Assembly: GCA_050084985.1 (NCBI GenBank)
Contig: JBITNC010000001.1
Coordinates: forward strand, 120,652,001 to 120,716,000
Source: Nageia nagi
Taxonomy: Eukaryota; Pinophyta
DNA: 64,000 bases
Direction: 5' to 3'
Of this stretch, positions 32,144 through 43,560 are shown in pieces. The position numbers and the translations under genes are program-made. Within the stretch, counting starts at the first letter, position 1. Every line of letters begins with the position of its first letter. Under the pieces are notes generated by a model. It did not search any database. It was not told where the DNA came from and worked only from the letters and a program-made list of their open reading frames with translations.

Positions 32144-32735
32144 TACCAAGTGGTATGATAGCTCTTTCCAAGGCTTGATGAATATATGTACTTTTTCTTT
32201 TTTCTTTCATTTAGGTCAAAATCCCTTTTCTTAATATTTTGGAATATGGTGGATCCTGAGCTCCCATAAACTTTATCTATATTAAGAGATTATATACAAA
32301 TTAAGCCCAAATATAATTATAAGATGCTTGATAGTTGTGTAATTTTTGCAATACACCAAGAAAATCACATTTATATACTTGATATAAATAAATAATACAA
32401 TTAGGAGTGTATTATATATAAACCTAGGCTAGTTTATTTAAATATAAGCACTATTCATCGATTCTCAATGTGAATAAGAGGGCTACAATTTTTTTGATAT
32501 TTCCAACCTTAAAAACACTTACCTTTAACTTAATTAATATTAAAAAAAAAAATATAAAAACTATACATAAAAATATATAAAAAATATCTATTAGCAACTA
32601 GCCTAATTTGATCCTCTCTAGAAGATAATCATTTTGGTATGAAGCTACACAAAATATTCTAATGATTTCAAAATTATTTGCTAGAGACTTAGCTCATCAT
32701 CATCCTTTAAAAACAATGATTATTTTGGTATAAGC
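31961..32735 (+). repeat. Dispersed repeat R1 (LTR end, primer site and leader of Copia E type)
   Basis: Aligns with R2 at 53741-54512: shared CTCATACTATTCCTATT, CAAGTGGTATGATAGCTCTT, GAGCTCCCATAAACTTTAT, CCTCTCTAGAAGATAATCAT and CCTAGGCTAGTTTATT in the same order. Confidence 0.8.
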
Positions 32736-33155
32736 AATTAGAACATTATGATGATTATCAATGTTACCATAATATTATTATTCTCATAATGAGTTGAGGA
32801 AGATTCACATATAACATTTTCCTTTGTGTAGATATATTATTTGAAAATAAAGTCAATATAATCAGTTTTAAAAATAAAATAAAATATAACAATATGAATA
32901 AACATTATAGATTGTTAAAATATTTGGAATATATATTATTTTATAAAAAAATAATGATATTTAATTAATAATAGATTAAGCCTAATGTTAATTTCTCTTC
33001 CACCCATATTAACCGGTTTTATCTTCACACAGCAAATTAAAAATAGCTGCAAACAAAAAAAAACATTGAACAAAACCAGACCCTACAGATCCTACAAATT
33101 CATCTACTCGACTACATTGGGCCTGCAACAACAGCAGCTGCTCATGGCGAAGAGT
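32736..33155. other. 3' flank of the LecRK pseudogene
   Basis: AT-rich to about 32960, then sequence approaching the gene end. No gene seen. Confidence 0.5.
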
Positions 33156-35149
33156 CTACCGAGCGTCCAACGACCACGAAGACGGACAATCTCCAATTGA
33201 CCTTATCCTGCGTATATCATCATCATTCAAAGTATTCTCCTGATCTGTCCGAGCTGCAAACGGAACCAAATCCGCCATGGAAGATTCGCCTTCAAGAATC
33301 TGCACAACCTGTATCATGTCCACTCTCGCCTCCGCCTCTCCACTACAACATACCATTCCCAAGCTCAACACTCGATCCATCTCATCCTCCACATATTCAC
33401 CGCCCAGATTCGGATCCGCTGCATCCATCAGCCTGCTATTCGCATGCAGATCTCGAACCCAATCCACAACAAAATTTGGGCGCCATCGACTTTGAGCTCC
33501 ACAGCCGCCTTCCGCACGCAACTTCCAACATCACAATCCCAAAGCTGTAAACATCGCTACTGGTAGTGGCCTTCCCTGTGCGTACAAGTTCCGGCGCAAT
33601 GTAGCCCAAGGTTCCCACCAAGCGAGTAGTAAGCGGCTTTTCATCGTGCTCATATAGACGAGCAAGCCCAAAGTCTCCCAACTTTCCATTAAATTTATCG
33701 TCTAACAAAATATTGTTGGACTTGATGTCTCTGTGCACCACCCTTTTCTCCCATCCTTGATGAAGATAAAGCAATCCCGCAGCCACGTCCCTCAGAATCT
33801 TGTACCTTTGAGCCCATTTCAACACACTATTTGGATCCCCAAATATAAGCTTATCGAGGCTTCCGTTGGGCATAAAGTCGTAAACAATGAATAACTGCAT
33901 ACCTCGCTTGCAATACCCTCTGATTTGTACAAGATTGCGGTGTTGAAGACGGCCGAGACTGGAGATCTCTGCTATGAAGTCCTTCACGCCTTCGGTGGAT
34001 TCTCTCAGTATGTGCTTTACCGCGACTTGGAGGCCGTTGGAAGGAAGAACTCCTTTGTAAACCCGTCCGAAGCCGCCGCAGCCTAAAACTTGTTCGTCTC
34101 GGAACCCTTTGGTGGCAACATGCAAGTCCTTGTACTTAAATCTATGAGGCCAATACTCCACCTCCCATTCTTCAACAAAATCTCTGTACATCCTTCTCTT
34201 ACGCCACCAGAAGGATACCATAAGACATACAAGCAACAAGACAAGGATGCAAGCTGCGGTAACACCAGAAATGACCCGGCGTTTAGAGCTCTTGGAATGT
34301 TTTTGTAGAAGAGAAGGAAGATGGGATATATCCAAGGCCGGTGCTACTCCATTGGTAGAAAAGCTCCAGGCGAGAATGCAGTGATCTTCAACAACGAGCC
34401 CCGTAGATGCAGAAAAGCCAACGTACATTTCTTCTTGCAATATGTAGGACAGGATTCTTGTTTCTCAACGATAACAAGGGCTTAAACGGCCGAACAGAAC
34501 CCGCCGGGACTATGGTAACATTGATCTGATTCTCAAGATGGTCATAATCAATCCAAGCTTGAATGTTGTGTCCATCATTGAGATCAAACTTTTGGAACTC
34601 GTTTCCATTCCAGTACGCTGCGGACTTCGACTGTATAGAAGTGAGCTCATTGAGATCAATTCCGACGTGATTGTTGTCGGGGTCTTCGAATTCGGGGTTC
34701 TTCACAGTATCGAACTCAACAGCAAACAGATGGCTCTGAACTTTGCCGTTGGTGGAATTATTAAACAAGCCAAGGAAATGACCTGTTGAATTTGCCACTG
34801 GAGACTTGTTGGGAGCTATGACGAATGCCAACCCGTAGCCGGTTAGAAGATTTATAGGAGAGGGAACCATACTGAATACAAAACTAGTGCTAAATGAGAA
34901 ATTTGTGTTCGTGGTGCCTGCGTCTTTGAAACGCACAGGATGTGTGTATAACGCCCGGCCATAGACGCTGTTTGATTGATCTGTGAGGCAGAGGGCATGA
35001 TAATTGGATCGGATTGAAGCATTACCAATCAAAGTGAGATCAGTTAAGGCGTTGAATCCATTGAAGATGAAGGTGGTGTGGTTTTGTGCAGAGAGAAACA
35101 CAGGTAGGAGAGCAGTAAACAGCACAGGGACTACAGCTACGCGTCCCAT
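33156..35149 (-). pseudogene. L-type lectin receptor-like kinase, copy 1 (frameshifted)
   Basis: Three minus-strand frames together span a whole LecRK. 34388-35149 starts MGRVAVVPVLFTALLPVFLS (signal peptide) and encodes the legume-lectin domain (AVEFDT, NNHVGIDLNELTS). 33436-34440 carries the end of the lectin domain, a transmembrane segment (ITAACILVLLLVCLMVS-like) and kinase motifs GCGGFGRV, VAVKHI, HRDIKSNNILL, DFGLAR and APE. 33156-33521 carries the kinase C terminus. Comparison with the intact copy (49388-51391) shows one extra base near 34445-34460 and two missing bases near 33475-33500. There is no intron to explain the shifts, so it is a recent pseudogene unless the assembly is wrong. 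The tail ends SWSLDAR, like SWSLEGR in copy 2. Confidence 0.88.
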
Positions 35150-35605
35150 TGGAGTAGAAGTAAGGGATCAAATTTGCAGGGCTAGGTCAATTTTTTTGAA
35201 GGATAGGTAAAATTTAATCCTGCCAATACATTTATTTAAAAAAAAAAAAAAAAATTAAAGAAGTTTTTTTCAGCTGATCCTTCAAATGAAAGATCAATTT
35301 TTTTTTTAACTTATCTTAGGGCTTGAAGGACGTTGCAGCCTGCAAAGAATTTATTGCGATGTACGCAAAGCGCGTGTGTCTCATGTTTGCCGGGATTCGA
35401 GCACTGAAGGGTTTCGTTGAAAGTAAGTGCTTAAAATAAATGCTCTCGTGGAAAGTAAGTGCATAAAATAAATGCTCTGGTGGAAAGTCAATGCTTAAAA
35501 TAAAGTGGAGGCATTATCAGGCATCGTGAAAATCACGTCAAGACTTAGTGAGGGGTTTTCATTCCACACGATTTCTATGGACTGCACATTACTTTTCATT
35601 GGGAT
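35150..35605. other. 5' flank of LecRK copy 1
   Basis: It contains A-runs at 35239-35256 and a three-copy repeat at 35414-35505. Sequence near 35556-35590 (ATTCCACACG, TTTCTATGGACTG) matches 51600-51626 upstream of the intact copy, so part of the promoter was in the duplicated unit. TSD ATTGGGAT of the hAT-type element is at 35598-35605. Confidence 0.6.
35414..35505. repeat. 32-bp repeat, three copies
   Basis: Unit GTGGAAAGTAAGTGCTTAAA + ATAAATGCTCTC, with small changes between copies. It is absent from the flank of the intact copy. Confidence 0.75.
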
Positions 35606-37374
35606 CAAGGTTCAAAATTGAACCCTTCAATGCCCTTCAAAAAGTGTTTTACCCTTCAATGAAAGAGACCTTCAAAATATACTTTTCATTTGAAAAAATC
35701 CAATTTAGAATGCCCATTAAATAGGAAGGATGGAATAATTTCCAAAACTTCATTAGAAGGGCTAGTTTGAAAAATACCTATCATTTTTTTTTAAATATAT
35801 TAATTCATGAAGTAGGAATAGAAGCATGCTAGGAATAGGTTTAACAAGTAACAACTCATGTATGGTAAATAACCATGTACTTTAACAAAATAATTTAATC
35901 CAATCATAGAACATGAGCTAAGATACATGGGATAACCTTCAAATTTGAAAGTCTTATAATAGTTTTTCATTGTAATAAAGTAAGGACTGATGAGTAGGTA
36001 TCAATTCCAACTACATTTTATTTCACTAAATACGAACATCTTAAATAATACAATTAAATGCATGAAGTGGACCTAGGCTAAAATACATAAACCACTCAAC
36101 TTGTAGTTTAGTTGGCTAGGCTGGCTATAAAGGGGAGTTTATAAGAGCAAGGAGAATGAAGGATAAAGGAGACATGCATAATAAAAATAACTTGAAACCT
36201 AAAGTGATGGTTGGTGCTCTCTTTAATTTCATTTTATCCTTTTCTTATGAAGCTTTTGGTTTATATTATGGATGAGAATTATATTACTTCTCTTCATGGT
36301 GTGAATTAGTGGCAACTGACAAGCCTTAATTTTGTGTAGTTTATTGAGCTATTTTAATAAAATAGCAAATGAATTTTGATTCTTTGATTTTCCAATTACA
36401 AATCTGTAATAATGATTAGAGGGACATAAGTTACATGTGTAAATGGCTATACACTAAATCTCTTTGTGTTGAGATGCTAAAGGTGGATAATCCAAAAATG
36501 TAGTGCAAGTCTCAACTCTCCAAGGATTCTCATGGCATGTATTTGACAAGTTTTTCCCTAGTAAGAACAAATGCCATCTATCCTTTTGAGTTTAAATTTT
36601 TTTCTTAAATTGAAAAGATATAGTGGATAATTCTCCGTCATAGTTTTTTGAATAGAAGACCTAGTAACATAAGTCAAAACCAATAAGTTTATGACACTCT
36701 AGAAAAAGTAAGTTCCATCTATTAATCATCCACATTTTTGTAAAATGCATGAAACAAACTTATTGAATTTGACTACAAATGGAAGCTTAACGTAAAAAAC
36801 TACTTTACATTAGCTTCAAATTTACTTAATTTATACAATACCAACAACTAATACTAAGAGATCACATAATAAAAATTGTATTATTGATGAGATATTAATA
36901 CCAACAACAAATACTAAGAGACCAAACCATCAAAAAATTATTATTGATGAGATATTACTTGCTAAGATTTTCATTTGAAGTGTAAACAAATATTTACCTA
37001 TCAATCTTGAAGGGTAGAAAGTCAAAACAACTCTTCAAATAAAAAGTTGACCCATTAGTCAATTTTGACCCCTGGCCACAAATATAAAAAATAAAGTAGA
37101 GGACGTATGACTCGGTGGAATGGCATCTTTTATCCATTTAAAAACAAAGTCCTTCCCAACCACAAATATAAAAAATTGTATTATTGATGAGATATTAATG
37201 CCAACAACAAATACTAAGAGACCACACCATAAAAAAAATTATTATTGATGAGATATTACTTGCTAAGATTTTCATTTGAAGTATAAAAAATATTTACCTA
37301 TCAATCTTGAAGGGTAGAAAGTCAAAACAACTCTTCAAATAAAAAGTTGACCCACTAGTCAATTTTGACCCCTG
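35606..37374. mobile_element. hAT-type non-autonomous DNA transposon
   Basis: 1,769 bp flanked by the 8-bp duplication ATTGGGAT (35598-35605 and 37375-37382). The ends are imperfect inverted repeats: CAAGGTTCAAAATTGAAC on the left and, reading inward from the right, CAGGGGTCAAAATTGAC. An 8-bp duplication and CAGGG-type ends are typical of the hAT superfamily. No transposase frame is present. The homologous flank of LecRK copy 2 lacks this segment (at about 51626-51660), which independently supports an insertion. Confidence 0.88.
36840..37374. repeat. Approximately 300-bp internal duplication at the right end of the hAT element
   Basis: 36896-37080 and 37196-37375 are near-identical (CCAACAACAAATACTAAGAG through AAGTTGACCCA(T/C)TAGTCA and TTTTGACCCCTG). 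A third partial copy begins at 36840. The right terminal repeat is therefore present twice. Confidence 0.85.
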
Positions 37375-37382
37375 ATTGGGAT

Positions 37383-37879
37383 GTCCCGTCGAAAATAATG
37401 GACGGGGATGTTTGTGGCGTGCCATTGGAAATTGATGACTCAGGTACGTCAATGATGGGTAACACGTCTTTTACCGAGTCTAGTCTTGTCGCTTCTTTGA
37501 TGGGTAACACGTGTGACCCATATCAACAAAGATGTTTCACACCAATTAGTACAAAGGAATGGAATCAAACCAAAGCTTAGTCTGAGCCTCTAGAGTCTCG
37601 ATTCATCTTATCCTTCCGTTTCAACTGTACAACTTTTTATTAGTCCAATAATTGATATTACTTAATCTTATATATCCTTTAATTGATGTATTCTTATAAT
37701 CTCTTCCTCGCAATACTTTATTATAGATTTTTAATATTTTTTTCGTATTCTTTCAATTTAAAATATCACAATTTGTTTGAAAAATTCTTGTGTTTTCTAT
37801 CATATCTATTGGTTAATGCTTTGTATGTTTCAAGAAAAATATTTGAAAGTTGTGTACATAAGTAGTAATTTTTTAAATT
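37383..37879. other. Distal 5' flank of LecRK copy 1
   Basis: 37383-37680 aligns in part with 51655-51840 upstream of LecRK copy 2 (shared GGGGATGTTT.TGGCGTG, GAATG.AATCAAACCAAAG, CTTATCCTT.CGTTTCAACT). A local repeat GATGGGTAACACGT occurs twice (37455 and 37498). The remainder to 37879 is AT-rich and empty. The open frame 37365-37580 straddles the hAT end and is not a gene. Confidence 0.6.
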
Positions 37880-38600
37880 TTATTATTTGTCTTCTATTTT
37901 ATGTAGATGATATTGTATTATTAGCTAAACATTAACAATTAATATAAATAAAATTAAAATTATGATCATTAAATTCAAAAAGATGGTTCACCTCACAATC
38001 CTCTTTAATAATTAAACTTTCTAGAAATGGTTCACTTTTACAAATATTTAGGTATCAACATAAATTATAAATTAAATTAGAATTTAAGTGTTAAAAAATG
38101 AATCTTTACTAGATGAAAAGCCTTCTATGGTTTGATAAATAAATGTAAAAATGCATGACTTTGGAATTTGAGATAAAAAGAAATTGTTTTCCCCTTGCAT
38201 TGTAATATTGATGACTCTAAGTCTACGATGGAAGTATTTCCTGAAAAACTTGGAATAAATTGAACAAATATAAAAATAATTTATCCTTTATATTTTCAAA
38301 ATTAAGAATATATATTATACAATACCATAGCACCTTAGATTATCTGTAATCACCCAACAAAAGTATCCAACTCATCAACATAAAAAAGTAGGTTAAAAGA
38401 AATTGATAAGTAGCTTGATTTGTTGGATTTGCACAACAATATAAGACCTTTTGATAGCAACAAATTATAAATACAAATTGCAAATAAAGTAATTCAAAAG
38501 TTTTGGAATGATGATAACATTAAAGATAATAGAAAATTATCTTACTATAAAAATATCATTAATCTAAAACTTAAATATCCTTCATTCTATAAAAATGGTA
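37880..38600 (+). pseudogene. LINE G reverse transcriptase C-terminal part
   Basis: The catalytic FYVDD-like word is near 37900, followed by the thumb-like YKYLGI.. and AFYGLINKCKNA segments. It ends in YYKNIINLKLKYPSFYKNG at the LINE 2 insertion. Many stops. Only the C-terminal half survives, as expected for a 5'-truncated LINE. Confidence 0.62.
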
Positions 38601-39366
38601 GTCGGTTCCCACTCTTGTTCTTCGTTGATGATATTACTTTGATATCACATGCAATTATAGGTCTTCAAAGATTGGTTGATGCTTTGGACACTTTTAGCAG
38701 TCAGCAGGGACTTGAAGTGAACCTTAGTAAGACTAAGGTAATGGCTTTCAATGTTTTGAAAGCCACCTTAGATCAAACACAGATCTCCTTTCGTGATAGC
38801 CTCATTAAGACCACATCCTCCTACACATATTTAGGAGTTCTATTTTCAGGACCTAAGTTCTCCATGAGGGCTGTAGCTCCACCTCATGTTCGATGAGGAT
38901 TTGCAATAATTTCTACTTTAGAGTGACAGTGCATTCAACTTCATTTCCAAGACCTCCAGTTCAAGTTAGAGTTATTCTAAACTCTTGTCACACTCGTAGT
39001 CTTATATAGAGTAGAGATATGGGGCCTTAGTTTGACAGCAATGGACTAGATCAAGATTGAGAGGATTTAAGTCTCTTTCCTCTCTCGTTTTATCCAAAGT
39101 AAGAGATCTGTTCCATACCATAACATACTCATAGAGTTTGGTTGTAAGCCTTTCCAGATTGGGACATTAGCCTCCATGATACTCTTTCTATAGCCCCTTC
39201 AGCATTTATTGAGTTCTTTGAAGTAGAGTCATGTGCTTGCCTAACTCTTGACCAGAGCTTTAGCCTCTTTAATGGAGTTAGCAGCCCAAGGTTGCAGATG
39301 TTGTTGGTTCGTTGAGGTTTTTAAAATGCTTCAGAGGTTCAATTTCTCACCAAATAGTCTTCCCCC
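38601..39366 (+). pseudogene. LINE 2 reverse transcriptase fragment
   Basis: 38615-38896 reads MFFVDDITLISHAIIGLQRL, VDALDTFSSQQGLEVNLSKT and KVMAFN, then SYTYLGVLFSGPKFSMRAVA. FVDD is the RT catalytic motif, followed by the usual G..VN..KT.V and YLG. Then out of frame: ILYRVEIWG-like and FLSRFIQSKRSVPYHNILIE words. It parallels LINE 1 at 28660-29400. Confidence 0.82.
39362..39366. repeat. Target duplication of Copia B, left copy
   Basis: CCCCC, matched by 47841-47845. The LINE sequence is continuous when B and one copy are removed. Confidence 0.8.
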
Positions 39367-39863
39367 TATTGGAATGTATAATGCATTATTGTAAAGGTTT
39401 TGTAATAATCTTCTATATGAGTTCACTAATACTTAAGGGTATCATTTGATAACTTAAGTATTTAAGTGAATATAATAATGTAACTTATCCTACACTCCAT
39501 GTCATGAGCATGTCCCTTAGGTAAAAGGATGTGCATGTCATGCTTTTGTACATTGGGTAAAAGGGTGATCCAAAGAGGAATTTTGACCTATAAATAGAAG
39601 GCTCCCTCTTTGGATCATACACCAGTTTGTGAAGTAAAGTTATGCTATAGGATAGTGCTTAGGAGTTGAGATTAGGAGAATTGTAAGAGTTCATATTTGG
39701 GAATGAAGTGAGTTCTAGTTAGTGGATGTACTCTTAGTTGGAGGAATCACTTACATCTTGTGTTATGTTGTGAGATTGCTTTGTGAGTTTGTTATATGTG
39801 TATTGTGAGCTTTCATGAGATCTTGGTTGTTTAAGAATAGTATTATTAGTGTTATTTCCTTTA
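39367..39863 (+). repeat. 5' LTR of Copia B
   Basis: 497 bp. Its ends are mutated: TA for TG at the start and TA for CA at the end. The palindrome is at 39428-39462 and the TATA box at 39589-39597. Confidence 0.9.
39589..39597 (+). promoter_or_regulatory. TATA box in 5' LTR of Copia B
   Basis: TATAAATAG; the same motif is at 47566-47574 in the 3' LTR. Confidence 0.55.
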
Positions 39864-39878
39864 TTTTGGTATCAAAGC
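39864..39878 (+). other. Primer binding site of Copia B
   Basis: TTTTGGTATCAAAGC follows the LTR; it matches the Met-tRNA-type site with one change in the core. Confidence 0.75.
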
Positions 39879-40189
39879 ACCTTGAAGGCTCTTCTTCACA
39901 TCCTTGGTGTTGAGGCTCTTTTTTTACAACTTTGTGATCTTCATTCCTCATCCTACTTCCATTGTTGAGGTAAAATCAAGAGAAGGTATAAATTCCTTCC
40001 TTCTTGATGATCTATTGGATTATTGATTTATGATACTAACATCATGTTATATGGTAGTACATTTTTTTATAGCAATACAATGCAATTATTATTTATACTC
40101 ACACTTTCTATGGTAGTTGCAATATTTTGATTACAAAAATTGCTTTATGTATTGCTATTTTTTTTTAAAAGGAGGCAAGATGTTGTATT

Positions 40190-40337
40190 TACAAAAATTA
40201 TATGTTTTTTTATACATAAATTTATATGTTTTTGATACAACAAATTTATATGCTTTTGATACAAAAATTTATATGTTTTTGATACAAAAAATTTATATGC
40301 TTTTGATACAAAAATTTATATGCTTTTTCATTGTGTA
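40190..40337 (+). repeat. 24-bp minisatellite in Copia B leader, about 6 copies
   Basis: Unit AATTTATATGCTTTTGATAC + AAAA with T/C change in TATG(C/T)TTTT. Confidence 0.85.
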
Positions 40338-41885
40338 AAAACAAGAGAAGGCTACAAATATTATATAATTACTATAAGGGGGAAATATTTATCAACACCA
40401 TCTAACTTTTTTCAATTCTATCCAAATTTCTTTCAATCTATTCTACGTTGACTGTGCCTTTTATTTTTTTTGTATGATGGAAAGGTTTGAGGATTTCTCA
40501 AACATTATTTTAGGATGGCATGCCCTTCGATAACCATCAGCTGCATATATTTATATAAAAGAGGGGATCTGAGCCCCCTCCTCTCTTCCTAGACTCCTCA
40601 GTTGTGCACAGCCTTGCCAATTTTTTTCTCTACCTAGCCTCTCGATTGCCTTCTAGCCATGCGCAACCTCTATGCGCAAACCCCCCATTCTTTGCATATT
40701 TTATTTCTTATTTTTAAATTCATTCTCAAATGTGTAAACCTTCTTGAAATCTTTTCCTCATATTCAAACCAAGGTTGGTAGTAAGAAATCATGGCACCTT
40801 ACCATTCTTCTTGCATGGCCCTCCATTACTTCTCACCATCTGTTAGGCCCCCGCTAGGCATCCTACATGTAAGTCTTCCATCGTAGCTTCTCCCTTGTTG
40901 CCCTGTATTCATCATCCTCCTCTTACCTCATGAGTCTTGTGGCTCCTAATTTTTTCCTTTTTTCTTTATTTAATTAACGTCTCCCTTCTTTCTAAATGTA
41001 GAATAAAAAGGAAGGCTCATATTCAATTTTTTTTTGGGTTGTTGGTGCATTCAATTTTGATTACTTGCAAGCCTTTTCTTTCCATTAAATGCACCAAATG
41101 TAGCAAACATATACTCTAAATTTCCATCATGAATTGCATTAAAATTATCTTGGAATGCAATTTTGTTACTTTATGAAGCCGACATGGAGTGAAGGAAAGG
41201 TTAAAAATAACTTTTAATTTTTTTCCAAATAATTAAGTTTGTTGGTAAAATAATTTTACATATCTCAAAATAGAGGAATATTCTTGGAGGTTATTTCTTT
41301 TAATGATGGCAAAAATAGTAAACTTACACTTTGTTTGCCCTTTAAAAATTGCAAGATACTTCTTGACATTAATCTTAGGTATAAATGCAATTTCTAGAAT
41401 ATTAGCATTTTTTTTAAATGCTATTTTTAGGGATCATAATTTTAAGTAAAAAAGGGGGAAATTTTATGAATTTTTACTTAACTTTTTAGATCCTTATGAC
41501 AAAGTAGCATGTCTATTTCTTTTTGATGTATGCAAAGTTAAATGAACTTGTGCAAGCTAGTTAAAAGATGCATGCTTTATAATTATTTCTTAAGTTAATA
41601 ATGCATGCTTAGTACTTAAAATTTTTAAGTTAATGATGCATTTTTTCTACTTAAGTTTTTTTAAGATTAATAATACATGCTACTTATATTTTAAGTTAAT
41701 AATGCATGCTCATTACTTAAAGTCAAGTGATGTATGCTCCTTACATTTTTTGATGCATGCCTACTTTAATTTTAAGTTATGAGATTGATGAATGCTATTT
41801 TTGCAAATTAACTAAATTGATGCTTAGACTTAAGTATTTATCCTTTATACAAAGTTAACTTATGCAAATTATGGACCTATGTAAA

Positions 41886-42330
41886 GACGTCCTTTAGGGG
41901 TTAGTAAACAAAACCCATTAGACTCTTAAGGTTCTAAGTTATGAATGGATGATGTTTAAATTTTATGCATTTTAATTCATGTTTAGCATTTTTTCTTTAA
42001 TTACTTACAAAAATGCAAACCTTGATATGAGCAACCCCCTAAAATGAATATATATGTAAGTACATTCCACAACATGATTTGTTTGGAGAGCTATAAGGTG
42101 AGGATAGGTAGACTGAAGCCTTTAAGTTTGATGATCCAAATGGTAAAAAGTTTGTACTTCTCAATTACCACTAAGTCCTTTGTTAGTCTAGATATAACTC
42201 GAATAGGTGGACAGGCATGTGTGTACTGATACCACATGTTTGCACATCCATTTAGGGTTTATCTTAATAACCTAAGAGGATAACTTAAAACCTAATCAAG
42301 ATTAATAATTTGGCTAATCCAATATACATC
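41886..42330 (+). promoter_or_regulatory. Conserved pre-gag leader block (copy in B)
   Basis: Aligns with 3541-3995 and the reverse complement of 11690-12117. It contains CCTTTAGGGGTTAGTA, CCCCCTAAAATGAATA, GATACCACATGTTTGCACAT and AAACCTAATCAAGATTAAT. Confidence 0.6.
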
Positions 42331-42658
42331 ATAACCTTAGAAAATAGTAGGTACTTCTCCTTGTGAGATTATAATACTAACCAAGGTGAACTGGTTGAGG
42401 ATTGGTAGTACTTGGGATCCTCCTATGTGGGCATCCAATTGAAGGCCTAATTTTAGATTAAAAAATAAGCCTCAACAATGTCACTTTACATCTACAGTTC
42501 TTAAGATGAGAAATGTATTTGGGTACATGAGTTATTATTTGAGTTGCACTTATGAATCAAATTAAGCATGTCTTTGTTAATTAAATGTAACATATAAAAT
42601 TTAAATGTTGTTTATTGAACCACATGCTTATTATTTTTTTCACACTCTTATGTAGCAA

Positions 42659-43560
42659 ATGGGAGACTCCTTTTTACCCAAACACATTCTCGATGGTTTC
42701 ATCTTTGGAATTTGGGAATCTAAGATGAGAGCTAAATTACAAAAAAAGAAGCTTTGGTAAATAGTGAATGAGAACCTTGTACCTCTTATAAATGAGAAGG
42801 AACTAGAGGCTTACAACATGAAGAATGAGTTGGTAACCTCCATGATCTTCCATGCAATTTTATATGATGTGCTCTTGATGATTTTCTCTTCAACCTCGAT
42901 AAAGGAATCTTGAGATAAACTTAAGCAAATTTACCTTGGTTCAAAGTTTTCAAGAAGGTTTACCATTATCCAAAAGCTACTTCAATCTCGTTAAAGGGAA
43001 GATGAAAATGTTACCATCTACTTGAATAAAATTATTGACCTAAGGACCCAACTTGTTACTTGTGGGTGCAATTGGATCAATGATGAGTTCATAGTCTTCA
43101 TCATTCTTCAAAGTTTAAAAAATTTATGATGGTTATGAAAATAAGGCTTGATGATAAAAAAGAATTCTTCTCCTTTAAGAACATTTCTAGGCTCTTTTTG
43201 AATTGTGAAAAAATCTTTAACAAAAAAGTGTTGATTTCTTCTCCTAAGGATAATAATGTTACTCTAGGAGCAACCAAAACTCTTTTCAAGAATAAGTTCA
43301 ACCATCATAAAAAATCTTATCCTTCTTCTTCCAAAAGATTTGAAAAAAGAGGTAATTACAACAACGGTAACAATAATAGTAGCAAAAATAATGGTAATAA
43401 TAACCATTTCAAGAAAATAGATGGAAAAGGTAAAGTAAACAATCCATATCCTTAGAAAAAGTTTGATAGTAACTGTAACTATTATGGCATATAAGGTCAC
43501 AAGGAAGTTGATTGCTACAAAAAAAAAGAGAGAAAAAAAACCAAGGTAATTAAAATATAA
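42659..43560 (+). pseudogene. Copia B gag
   Basis: Starts MGDSFLPKHILDGFIFGIWE, homologous to the Copia C gag. It goes on with YLNKIIDLRTQLVTCGCNWI, then 43126-43455 (MKIRLDDKKEFFSFKNISRL and an Asn/Lys-rich segment). The zinc knuckle reads CNYYG-stop-GHKEVDC: the second Cys is lost and a stop lies inside. Several other stops. Confidence 0.88.

Larger units (their letters stand above)
39879..42658 (+). other. Long untranslated leader of Copia B
   Basis: No coding domain. It holds a 24-bp minisatellite (40190-40337), a pyrimidine-rich, higher-GC section at about 40560-40960, AT-rich sequence with repeated AATGCATGCT words (41570-41800) and the conserved pre-gag block (41886-42330). Open frames at 40117-40338, 40937-41119 and 42044-42229 are by-products. 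Confidence 0.65.

Noticed and set aside
33197-33550. + strand frames opposite the LecRK kinase (also 49507-50125 and others)
   Set aside because: Shadows of the minus-strand LecRK genes; the GC-richer coding sequence keeps reverse frames open.
35312-35410. tRNA-like sequence (GGGATTCGAGCAC with a GC-richer context)
   Set aside because: No cloverleaf could be formed with matching acceptor and anticodon arms. No convincing tRNA gene was seen in the window.
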